Source: Candidatus Enterococcus ferrettii
Lineage (GTDB): Bacteria > Bacillota > Bacilli > Lactobacillales > Enterococcaceae
NCBI RefSeq assembly: GCF_017377655.1
Contig: NZ_JAFREL010000070.1
Location: 153,913-217,912 of the forward strand
Direction: 5' to 3'
Length of the DNA stretch: 64,000 bases
Part shown: positions 19,871 through 27,277 of the stretch, one piece after another
How the letters are laid out: each line of letters starts with the position of its first letter
How positions within the stretch are numbered: the first letter of the stretch is position 1
Translations under genes and position numbers: made by a program
The notes under the pieces: generated by a model
What the model was told of the DNA's origin: nothing
Seen by the model: the letters and a program-made list of their open reading frames with translations, nothing else
Database searches by the model: none

Positions 19871-19892
19871 CACATAGATGTGCATCTATGTG
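19871..19892. promoter_or_regulatory. perfect palindrome ahead of arsD1, ArsR-type operator
   Basis: Arms CACATAGATG and CATCTATGTG are separated by two bases. The core ATAGATGNNCATCTAT is the same motif as in the three ars promoters. It lies 3-10 bases upstream of the GAGGAAGG ribosome site, so binding could block a start or an elongating polymerase. Confidence 0.65.
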
Positions 19893-19909
19893 GTTGAGGA
19901 AGGGATAAA

Positions 19910-20221
19910 ATGAAATCATTAGTTTTATTTGAGTCAGAGATGTGTTGTGGTATCAAGATGACAGGAGCAGAAGTAAATAAAAATCTATTATATTTGAGCC
20001 CAACATTACAGAAAATTCAACGAGAAACAAATTACGAAGTGGAGCGTCATAGCTTAACAATTGAACCAAATGTATTTTTGGAAAATGAGGAAGTCAAATC
20101 ATTAATAGATAAAAATGGCATTAGTGTCTTACCGATAACCATTGTGGATGGAGAGGTAAAAAAGTTTGGTGCCTATCCCTCATTAAAAGAATTTGAAAAT
20201 TTTACAGGTGTAAATGAATAA
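19910..20221 (+). CDS. arsD: arsenic metallochaperone ArsD (variant lacking third cysteine)
   Basis: ArsD carries As(III) or Sb(III) to the ArsA ATPase. This 103-residue copy keeps the vicinal Cys12-Cys13 (ESEMCCGIKMTG) and the family core IDKNGISVLPITIVDGEVKKFGAYPS. It has Thr at position 18, where the third metal-binding cysteine normally sits, and no C-terminal cysteine pairs. It sits 19 bases upstream of the first arsA. Metal delivery may be weaker or need only two thiols; this is inference. Confidence 0.88.
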   Translation: MKSLVLFESEMCCGIKMTGAEVNKNLLYLSPTLQKIQRETNYEVERHSLTIEPNVFLENEEVKSLIDKNGISVLPITIVDGEVKKFGAYPSLKEFENFTGVNE

Positions 20222-20240
20222 AAATTTAGGAGGAAATATC

Positions 20241-21980
20241 ATGGAAATGTATCAACCAGAGGCAATTCATTTAACGAAATATCTATTTTTCACAGGTAAA
20301 GGAGGCGTTGGGAAAACTTCTACAGCTAGTGCTACAGCAACTTATCTAGCTGACAAAGGGAAACAAGTCATGTTGGTTAGTACCGACCCAGCAAGCAATT
20401 TGCAGGATGTCTTTGAATTAGAACTCTCAAATAAAGGGACTAAAATTCCTAATGTAGAAGGTTTAGTTGTCGCCAACTTTGACCCTGTGGAGGCGGCTAA
20501 TGACTATAAAGAAAGTATTGTAGGACCTTATCGTGGTAAATTGCCAGATTCAGTTTTGGAAAATATGGAAGAACAATTGTCAGGCTCTTGTACTGTAGAG
20601 ATAGCCTCATTTAATGAATTTGCCAATTTTTTAACGGATAAAGAAGCCTCTACAAAATTTGATCATATTATTTTTGATACTGCCCCAACAGGTCATACTC
20701 TGAGAATGCTTCAATTACCTTCTGCTTGGAATAATTATTTAGATGAGAATGAGACCGCAACTGCTCCTTTAGGACAATTATCAGGTGCTGTAGACAAAAA
20801 AGAAATGTATGATCTAGCTGTTAAAACCTTAATTGACGGTCAGAAAACGACGTTGATGTTGGTAACGAGACCGCAAAAAACGTCTTTATTAGAAGCAGAT
20901 AGAGCGTCAAAAGAATTGGAAGAAATGGGGATTAAAAATCAAGCATTAATTATTAATGGGGTACTGGAAGAAGCAACAGATAAAGTCTCTGAGGAATTTT
21001 ATGCTATTCAACAGGAAGCATTAAAACAGATGCCAGCAAGTTTAGCTAAGTATCCAGAATATTTTGTACCATTACGTCCATATAATTTAACTGGAATTGA
21101 AAATATTAGAAAATTATTGAATGAACATCAAGAAGAACTATTGACGGGATCAATTAAACCAAAAGAATTTCCCCACTTACAAGCCATTGTGGATAATTTA
21201 TATAAAACGGATAAAAAAGTTATTTTTACAATGGGTAAAGGTGGCGTAGGGAAGACGACGATAGCCGCAGCAATTGCAATGGCATTAGCGGATAAAGGGA
21301 AAAAAGTTCATTTAGCAACGACTGATCCAGCAGCACATCTTCAATTTGTTATTTCAGAAACTGACAAAATTAGCGTGAGTCATATTGATGAAGAAAAAGA
21401 ACTAGCAGATTATCAGTCTGAGATATTAACAAAAGCTCGTGAAACAATGTCAGAAGAAGATGTGGCATATGTTGAAGAAGACTTACGTTCCCCTTGCACA
21501 CAAGAGATTGCTGTTTTTAGAAAGTTTGCGGAAATAGTTGAAGGAGCAGATAGTGATGTTGTTGTGATTGATACCGCACCAACAGGTCATACACTATTGC
21601 TATTAGATTCAACACAAAGCTACCACAAAGAGATTGAACGTTCTTCTGGAGATATACCCGAGTCTGTTCAAAAGCTACTGCCTAAGTTACAAAATGGGGA
21701 TGAAACAGAAGTAGTAATGGTCACATTACCCGAAGCAACACCTGTTTATGAATCAATTCGATTAAAAGATGACTTGGAGAGAGCGGGAATCGCTCGTACT
21801 TGGTGGGTAGTGAACAATAGCATGCTTTCTAGCGGAACAACGAACCCAATGCTTTTAGCAAGAGCACAAAATGAAGAAGTTTGGATTGATAAGGTAGCAG
21901 AGCTGTCTAACAATCATTACGCAGTGATTGAATGGAAAGCTGAGGATATTTCAGGAGATGCTTTAAGAGATATTTTATAA
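20241..21980 (+). CDS. arsA: arsenical pump ATPase ArsA (copy 1, lacks one metal-site cysteine)
   Basis: ArsA is a cytoplasmic ATPase that energises arsenite extrusion. I chose the ATG at 20241 after AGGAGG, not the ATG at 20214. The 579 residues form two homologous halves, each with a P-loop (TGKGGVGKTS near residue 19; MGKGGVGKTT near 331) and a DTAPTGHT signal-transduction motif. Metal-site cysteines corresponding to Cys113 (LSGSCTVEIA) and Cys422 (RSPCTQEIA) are present. The third (Cys172 in the R773 enzyme) is missing: the segment reads TATAPLGQLSG. It is very similar throughout to the second arsA at 23271. Confidence 0.94.
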   Translation: MEMYQPEAIHLTKYLFFTGKGGVGKTSTASATATYLADKGKQVMLVSTDPASNLQDVFELELSNKGTKIPNVEGLVVANFDPVEAANDYKESIVGPYRGKLPDSVLENMEEQLSGSCTVEIASFNEFANFLTDKEASTKFDHIIFDTAPTGHTLRMLQLPSAWNNYLDENETATAPLGQLSGAVDKKEMYDLAVKTLIDGQKTTLMLVTRPQKTSLLEADRASKELEEMGIKNQALIINGVLEEATDKVSEEFYAIQQEALKQMPASLAKYPEYFVPLRPYNLTGIENIRKLLNEHQEELLTGSIKPKEFPHLQAIVDNLYKTDKKVIFTMGKGGVGKTTIAAAIAMALADKGKKVHLATTDPAAHLQFVISETDKISVSHIDEEKELADYQSEILTKARETMSEEDVAYVEEDLRSPCTQEIAVFRKFAEIVEGADSDVVVIDTAPTGHTLLLLDSTQSYHKEIERSSGDIPESVQKLLPKLQNGDETEVVMVTLPEATPVYESIRLKDDLERAGIARTWWVVNNSMLSSGTTNPMLLARAQNEEVWIDKVAELSNNHYAVIEWKAEDISGDALRDIL

Positions 21981-22007
21981 TTTACGAGATAACTCATATT
22001 TTACTCA

Positions 22008-22056
22008 TTGACAAAACATAGATAAAGTTCTATATTAAATATAGATGAACATCTAT
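22008..22056 (+). promoter_or_regulatory. ars promoter 2 with twin ArsR-type operators
   Basis: TTGACA (22008-22013) and TATATT (22031-22036) are 17 bases apart. ATAGATAAAGTTCTAT (22018-22033) lies in the spacer and ATAGATGAACATCTAT (22041-22056) at the start point, again 23 bases apart. It drives arsR1-arsD2. Confidence 0.85.
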
Positions 22057-22070
22057 ATGGAGGTGAGAAT

Positions 22071-22364
22071 ATGGATTATTTAGGATTATCAAAAATTATG
22101 AAGGCAATTGCAGAGCCTAATAGACTTCAAATATTAGATATGATTTCAACTGGTGAAAAGTGTGCATGTGATATTTTGGATAATTTTGATTTTACTCAGC
22201 CGACACTATCACATCATATGAAGGTTTTAATTGAGGCGGGAGTAGTAACCGCACGTAAGGAAGGCAAATGGCAATATTATTCTCTGGTAACAGAGAACAT
22301 TGAAGAATTTCAAGAATTAATACATCAGATATTGAATATAAAACAAAAAGAAGGAGTTATGTAA
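22071..22364 (+). CDS. arsR: ArsR-family arsenite-responsive repressor, copy 1
   Basis: This 97-residue winged HTH repressor is expected to leave DNA when it binds As(III) or Sb(III). The metal-site cysteines are in the first part of the recognition region (GEKCACDILDNFDFTQPTLSHHMKVL). The wing is RKEGKWQYYSL. GGAGGTGAG precedes the ATG, 14 bases after an operator, which indicates autoregulation. It forms an operon with the second arsD. Confidence 0.92.
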   Translation: MDYLGLSKIMKAIAEPNRLQILDMISTGEKCACDILDNFDFTQPTLSHHMKVLIEAGVVTARKEGKWQYYSLVTENIEEFQELIHQILNIKQKEGVM

Positions 22365-22365
22365 A

Positions 22366-22737
22366 ATGAGTAAAGTATCGTTGTATGAACCAGCAATGTG
22401 TTGTGACACAGGAGTTTGTGGTCCCGGAGTAGATACAGAATTGCTTCGAGTTTCCTCTATTATTCAAACATTGGAAAAAGCCGATGGTGTAGAAGTAGAG
22501 CGTTTTAATTTAACAGGTAATCCTGCGGCATTCATAGAAAATGAAAAAATTGGGGAGTTGTTACAGTCTAAAGGAGCCGACATACTACCAGTTGTTTTAT
22601 TAGATGGTGAAATTGTGAAAATGGCTGGTTATCCGTCAAATGAGGAGTTTAGTGTCTATACTGGTGTTAATTTCTCAGAGGATAAGAAAGAAGAACAATC
22701 AAATAGTTGCTGCTCTCCATCATCTGGATGTTGCTAA
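22366..22737 (+). CDS. arsD: arsenic metallochaperone ArsD (full cysteine set)
   Basis: This 123-residue copy has Cys12, Cys13 and Cys18 (EPAMCCDTGVCG), the three thiols that bind As(III) in the R773 protein. It also has C-terminal pairs (SNSCCSPSSGCC, residues 115-116 and 122-123). It starts one base after the arsR1 stop and ends before a strong terminator. It is therefore physically separated from both arsA genes by promoters. Confidence 0.93.
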   Translation: MSKVSLYEPAMCCDTGVCGPGVDTELLRVSSIIQTLEKADGVEVERFNLTGNPAAFIENEKIGELLQSKGADILPVVLLDGEIVKMAGYPSNEEFSVYTGVNFSEDKKEEQSNSCCSPSSGCC

Positions 22738-22749
22738 ACGAAGAAACTA

Positions 22750-22783
22750 AAGCTTATGAGAAGAAATTCTCATAGGCTTTTTT
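22750..22783 (+). terminator. terminator after arsR1-arsD2
   Basis: AAGCTTATGAGAA pairs with TTCTCATAGGCTT (one T-G pair), followed by TTTTT. Confidence 0.9.
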
Positions 22784-22803
22784 ATTAAGTGAGACAGAAT
22801 CTA

Positions 22804-22852
22804 TTGACAATAGATAGATGAACATCTATATTATATATAGAAGAACTTCTAT
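22804..22852 (+). promoter_or_regulatory. ars promoter 3 with twin ArsR-type operators
   Basis: TTGACA (22804-22809) and TATATT (22827-22832) are 17 bases apart. ATAGATGAACATCTAT (22814-22829) is in the spacer and ATAGAAGAACTTCTAT (22837-22852) at the start point, 23 bases apart. It drives arsR2-arsA2 and probably the permeases beyond. Confidence 0.85.
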
Positions 22853-22869
22853 GTATGGAGGGATGAAAG

Positions 22870-23235
22870 ATGGATTATGAATTAACAGCAAAAGTTTTTA
22901 AAGCATTAGGAGACCCAAAAAGAGTTCAAATTGTGGATATGCTCTCTTGTGGTGAGCGTTGTGCATGTGATTTATTAGAGCATTTTGAATTTACGCAACC
23001 AACGCTTTCCCATCACATGAAAGTGTTAATGAATGCAGGGATTGTTCAAGCCAGAAAATCAGGGACATGGCACAACTATTCATTGAATGCGGAGAATATG
23101 AAAGTATTATCTGGTGTTATTCAAACAATAATTCAAAACACAGATGACTGTATTTGTCATACGATTGATAATGCTGCATGTTCTTGTGAGGGTAAAGGGA
23201 GAGTAACAGCTACAAAGAAAGTAACAACTGCTTAG
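22870..23235 (+). CDS. arsR: ArsR-family repressor, copy 2, with cysteine-rich tail
   Basis: This 121-residue repressor is close to copy 1 in the HTH (CACDLLEHFEFTQPTLSHHMKVLMNAGIVQARKSG). It has a longer tail with extra cysteines (DDCICHTIDNAACSCEGKGR) that could form a second metal site. GGAGGG precedes the ATG directly behind promoter 3. It is cotranscribed with arsA2, 35 bases downstream. Confidence 0.92.
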   Translation: MDYELTAKVFKALGDPKRVQIVDMLSCGERCACDLLEHFEFTQPTLSHHMKVLMNAGIVQARKSGTWHNYSLNAENMKVLSGVIQTIIQNTDDCICHTIDNAACSCEGKGRVTATKKVTTA

Positions 23236-23270
23236 AATGATGATGTTAAATTTAAAGGAGGAAACCAAAC

Positions 23271-25013
23271 ATGAAATTGTACCAACCAGATCAGCTACCA
23301 TTAACAAAGTATCTATTTTTTACAGGAAAGGGAGGTGTTGGTAAAACAACGACTGCTTGTGGCACTGCTACTTATTTAGCAGATAGTGGGAAAAAAGTTA
23401 TGTTAGTCAGTACCGATCCAGCAAGTAATTTACAAGATGTTTTTCAAACAGAATTAACAAATAAAGGGAAAGAAATTCCAGAAGTTCCGGGATTAACTGT
23501 AGCAAATTTTGATCCAGTAACAGCAGCTGATGACTATAAAGAAAGTGTTGTAGGACCATTTAGAGGGAAACTACCTGATTCTGCTTTAGCGAATATGGAG
23601 GAACAATTATCTGGTTCTTGTACAGTAGAGATTGCTGCCTTCAATGAATTTTCTGGTTTTTTAACTGATCCAGAAGCAGAGAAAAAGTATGACTATATTA
23701 TTTTTGATACCGCACCAACAGGTCACACGTTAAGGATGTTACAGTTACCGTCTGCATGGAGTAATTTTATGGATGAAAATACAACAGGAGCTTCATGCTT
23801 AGGTCAATTATCTGGTTTAGGTGATAAAAAGGAAATTTATGAGCATGCTGTAGCCACATTAGCTGATGGAGCAAAAACAACTTTAATGCTTGTAACTAGA
23901 CCACAAAAGGCACCACTTTTAGAAGCAGATCGAGCTTCTAAAGAATTACAAGAGATAGGCATTGAAAATCAAGTTTTATTAGTGAATGGCGTCTTAGAGG
24001 AAGCAACAGATAAAGTATCTCAATTGATTTATGATGGACAACAAGAAGCGTTGGCACAAATGCCAGATAGTTTGAAAGCTTTTCCTGAGTACAGTATTCC
24101 TTTACGTTCTTACAATGTGACTGGTGTTGAAAATCTACGCCAATTGTTGAAATCCAATCAAGGTGAATTTTTAACTGAAATAGTCACACCAAGAGCATTT
24201 CCTAGATTGAAAGACATCGTGAATGAGTTGCATCAATCTGGTAAAAAAGTGATTTTTACAATGGGTAAAGGTGGCGTTGGGAAAACGACTATTGCTGCGG
24301 CAATTGCCACTGGTTTAGCAGATAAAGGCAAGAAAGTTCATTTGGCTACAACCGATCCAGCTGCTCATTTACAATTTGTGATTTCTGAATCCGATCAAAT
24401 CAAGGTGAGTCATATCGATGAGGACAAGGAATTAGCAGATTATACAGAAGAAGTATTAAGCAAGGCTCGTGAAACGATGTCACCAGATGATGTTGCTTAT
24501 GTAGAAGAAGATTTACGTTCGCCTTGTACACAAGAAATCGCTGTATTCAGAGCTTTTGCAGAGATTGTGGATGATGCCGATTGTGATGTGGTAGTTATTG
24601 ATACCGCACCAACAGGACATACATTACTATTACTTGATTCTACCCAAAGCTACCATAAAGAAGTAGAGCGGACATCTGGTGAAGTACCAGAATCAGTGAA
24701 ACGTCTCTTACCTCGTTTGCAAGATGGAAAAGAAACCGAAGTGGTCATGGTCACTTTACCTGAAACAACACCTGTTTATGAATCTATGCGACTACAGGAA
24801 GACTTGGATCGAGCAGGCATTGCTCATACATGGTGGGTCGTGAATAACAGTATGTTAACAAGTGGTACAACAAATCCAATGTTATTAGCCCGAGCACAAA
24901 ATGAAAATACATGGATTGATAAAGTAGCAGAATTATCTAATAATCATTATGGGGTTGTAGAATGGCATGCAGAAGAAATCTCTGGAGAAGCACTACACAA
25001 TATATTGAATTAG
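23271..25013 (+). CDS. arsA: arsenical pump ATPase ArsA (copy 2, full cysteine set)
   Basis: This is a 580-residue two-domain ATPase with P-loops TGKGGVGKTT near residue 19 and MGKGGVGKTT near 331, plus two DTAPTGHT motifs. Unlike copy 1 it has all three metal-site cysteines: LSGSCTVEIA, GASCLGQLSGL (the Cys172 equivalent, near residue 174) and RSPCTQEIA. AAGGAGG precedes the ATG. It lies upstream of the ACR3 permeases, which it may energise. Confidence 0.95.
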   Translation: MKLYQPDQLPLTKYLFFTGKGGVGKTTTACGTATYLADSGKKVMLVSTDPASNLQDVFQTELTNKGKEIPEVPGLTVANFDPVTAADDYKESVVGPFRGKLPDSALANMEEQLSGSCTVEIAAFNEFSGFLTDPEAEKKYDYIIFDTAPTGHTLRMLQLPSAWSNFMDENTTGASCLGQLSGLGDKKEIYEHAVATLADGAKTTLMLVTRPQKAPLLEADRASKELQEIGIENQVLLVNGVLEEATDKVSQLIYDGQQEALAQMPDSLKAFPEYSIPLRSYNVTGVENLRQLLKSNQGEFLTEIVTPRAFPRLKDIVNELHQSGKKVIFTMGKGGVGKTTIAAAIATGLADKGKKVHLATTDPAAHLQFVISESDQIKVSHIDEDKELADYTEEVLSKARETMSPDDVAYVEEDLRSPCTQEIAVFRAFAEIVDDADCDVVVIDTAPTGHTLLLLDSTQSYHKEVERTSGEVPESVKRLLPRLQDGKETEVVMVTLPETTPVYESMRLQEDLDRAGIAHTWWVVNNSMLTSGTTNPMLLARAQNENTWIDKVAELSNNHYGVVEWHAEEISGEALHNILN

Positions 25014-25034
25014 AAGCATTTTATTTTTTTTATT

Positions 25035-25060
25035 GATAGATAGAAATTTTTCTATCTATC
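25035..25060. promoter_or_regulatory. 26-base perfect palindrome between arsA2 and acr3
   Basis: Arms GATAGATAGAAA and TTTCTATCTATC are separated by two T residues. The inner 16 bases, ATAGAAATTTTTCTAT, fit the operator shape ATAGA-N6-TCTAT of the ars promoters. No T-run follows, so a terminator is less likely than a protein-binding site or an mRNA processing or stabilising stem. Confidence 0.55.
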
Positions 25061-25092
25061 ATGCACTTATTTGAATTTTATGATGGAGGAAG

Positions 25093-26172
25093 ATGATGAT
25101 GGAAAAAGAAGAACAAAAAGGATTGGGAATATTTGAAAAATATTTAACGCTTTGGGTGGCTTTGTGTATGGTTACGGGTGTTTTAATTGGGAAATATTTG
25201 CCAGCTGTTCCAGCAACTTTAGGGAAATTCGAGTATTATCAAGTATCTATTCCAACAGCAATCTTAATTTGGTTGATGATCTATCCGATGATGTTGAAAA
25301 TAGATTTTACTAGTATTGTCAATGCAGCTAAAAAACCTAAAGGTCTGATTGTAACCTGTACAGTGAATTGGTTAATTAAGCCATTTACGATGTATGCCAT
25401 TTCAGCATTTTTCTTTTTCGTTGTATTTAAAGGGATTATCCCAAATGATTTAGCCAAAGAATATGTTGCAGGAGCAGTATTGTTAGGTGCGGCACCCTGT
25501 ACTGCAATGGTCTTTGTTTGGAGTTACTTAACCAAAGGAGATCCAGCTTATACATTAGTTCAAGTTGCGATTAATGATTTAATTATTTTAGTGTTGTATG
25601 CGCCAATCGTTGCTATTTTATTAGGTGTTGGAAATGTAGCTGTTCCAATTAATACATTGATTTTGTCGACTGTTTTATTCGTAGTGATTCCACTTCTTTT
25701 AGGTGTTGTCACTCGAACATTCATCATAAAAAATAAAGGACTTCATTATTTTGAAACAGTATTTCTAAAAAAATTTGATAAGGTTACGATTATTGGGCTT
25801 CTCTTAACGCTAGTGATTATTTTTTCTTTTCAAGGTGAAAGAATCTTGAATAATCCACTGCACATTCTTTTGATTGCAATTCCGCTAACCATTCAAACAC
25901 TATTTATTTTTGCTATTGCGTATACATGGGCTCGCTTTTGGAAGTTGCCTCATTCGATTGCTGCTCCGGCAGGCATGGTTGGAGCTAGTAATTTCTTTGA
26001 ATTATCTGTAGCAGTAGCCATCTCACTATTTGGTTTACAGTCAGGGGCAACATTAGCAACAGTAGTGGGCGTATTGGTTGAAGTACCAGTCATGTTGCTA
26101 TTAGTTAAAGTTGCGAATAGTACAGTTGGATGGTTTCAAAAAAATGAGTTACCTCAATCGTTAAGAAGCTAG
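25093..26172 (+). CDS. acr3: ACR3-family arsenite efflux permease, copy 1
   Basis: This 359-residue carrier has about ten membrane segments and exports As(III) (and in some members Sb(III)). The conserved cysteine is in GAAPCTAMVFVWSYLTKGDPAYTLVQVAINDLI, and the second signature is GASNFFELSVAVAISLFG. GGAGGA precedes three consecutive in-frame ATGs (25093, 25096, 25099); the last has the best spacing. It is clearly a different ACR3 subtype from the neighbour at 26211. Confidence 0.92.
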   Translation: MMMEKEEQKGLGIFEKYLTLWVALCMVTGVLIGKYLPAVPATLGKFEYYQVSIPTAILIWLMIYPMMLKIDFTSIVNAAKKPKGLIVTCTVNWLIKPFTMYAISAFFFFVVFKGIIPNDLAKEYVAGAVLLGAAPCTAMVFVWSYLTKGDPAYTLVQVAINDLIILVLYAPIVAILLGVGNVAVPINTLILSTVLFVVIPLLLGVVTRTFIIKNKGLHYFETVFLKKFDKVTIIGLLLTLVIIFSFQGERILNNPLHILLIAIPLTIQTLFIFAIAYTWARFWKLPHSIAAPAGMVGASNFFELSVAVAISLFGLQSGATLATVVGVLVEVPVMLLLVKVANSTVGWFQKNELPQSLRS

Positions 26173-26210
26173 TTTAAGAAGACTAAATTTATTACTTGGA
26201 GATGTTGATT

Positions 26211-27257
26211 GTGGCAGGTGTAACAAAAAAATTATCATTATTGGATCGTTATTTAACCCTCTGGATTTTTCTTGCAATGGGCTTTGGTATTGGATTAGGT
26301 TATTTTGTACCAGAGGTTGTGACAGGAATAAATAAACTGGAAGTTGGAACAACTTCTATACCTATTGCGATAGGCTTGATATTAATGATGTATCCACCGT
26401 TAGCTAAGGTGAAATATGAAGAGATGTGGCGTGTCTTTAAAGATTGGAAGGTTTTATTATTATCACTTTTCCAAAACTGGATTGTCGGTCCCATTTTAAT
26501 GTTTATTTTAGCTGTTGTCTTTTTACATGATTATCCTGAATATATGGTGGGGTTAATTATGATTGGTCTGGCTCGTTGTATTGCAATGGTAATTGTGTGG
26601 AGTAACTTAGCTCAAGCGGACAATGAGTATACGGCAGGATTAGTGGCGTTCAATTCCATTTTTCAAATTATCTTTTATTCAGTGTTTGCCTATATTTTTG
26701 TGACAGTTATTCCGGGATGGTTAGGCTTAGAAACGCATGATGTTTCAATTGGAATGGGTGAGATTGCAACAAGTGTTTTCATTTATTTAGGTATTCCTTT
26801 CATTGCAGGCTTTTTATCTCGTTGGATTCTAATAAAGAAAAAAGGAAAGAAATGGTATGAAGAAAAATTCATTCCTAAAATTAGTCCAATTACATTGGTT
26901 GCCTTATTATTTACAATTGTTGTGATGTTCTCCGTTAAAGGAGAAAAAGTCATTGAACTTCCAATGGATGTAGTAAGGATTGCCATTCCATTACTCATTT
27001 ATTTTGTCCTTATGTTCTTTGTTTCATTCTTTATTTCTAAACGTATGGGAACCAGTTATCCAATTGCAGCTTCATTATCGTTTACCGCAGCGAGCAATAA
27101 TTTTGAATTAGCAATTGCGGTAGCAGTTGGCGTATTTGGTATTAATTCAGGGGAAGCCTTTGCAGCAGTAATTGGTCCACTAGTGGAAGTTCCGGTTTTG
27201 ATTGGTTTAGTAAATGTAGCATTGAAATTTAAGCAAAAATATTTTAAGCAAACTTAA
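26211..27257 (+). CDS. acr3: ACR3-family arsenite efflux permease, copy 2
   Basis: This second ten-segment permease of about 348 residues has the Bacillus/yeast-type cysteine motif [34 protein letters not shown] and the motif [19 protein letters not shown] suggest the GTG at 26211, nine bases after TTGGAG. In-frame TTG codons at 26196 and 26205 are alternatives, and no ATG fits the ribosome site. It is divergent from copy 1, so it was probably acquired separately rather than by tandem duplication. Confidence 0.9.
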   Translation: MAGVTKKLSLLDRYLTLWIFLAMGFGIGLGYFVPEVVTGINKLEVGTTSIPIAIGLILMMYPPLAKVKYEEMWRVFKDWKVLLLSLFQNWIVGPILMFILAVVFLHDYPEYMVGLIMIGLARCIAMVIVWSNLAQADNEYTAGLVAFNSIFQIIFYSVFAYIFVTVIPGWLGLETHDVSIGMGEIATSVFIYLGIPFIAGFLSRWILIKKKGKKWYEEKFIPKISPITLVALLFTIVVMFSVKGEKVIELPMDVVRIAIPLLIYFVLMFFVSFFISKRMGTSYPIAASLSFTAASNNFELAIAVAVGVFGINSGEAFAAVIGPLVEVPVLIGLVNVALKFKQKYFKQT

Positions 27258-27277
27258 AAAAGGAATGAGGCATCTTT

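Noticed and set aside
20241..25013. Recent tandem duplication of the whole arsDA unit
   Set aside because: The ArsA copies are similar but differ along their whole length, including metal ligands, and the ArsD copies differ strongly. An old divergence or separate acquisition fits better.
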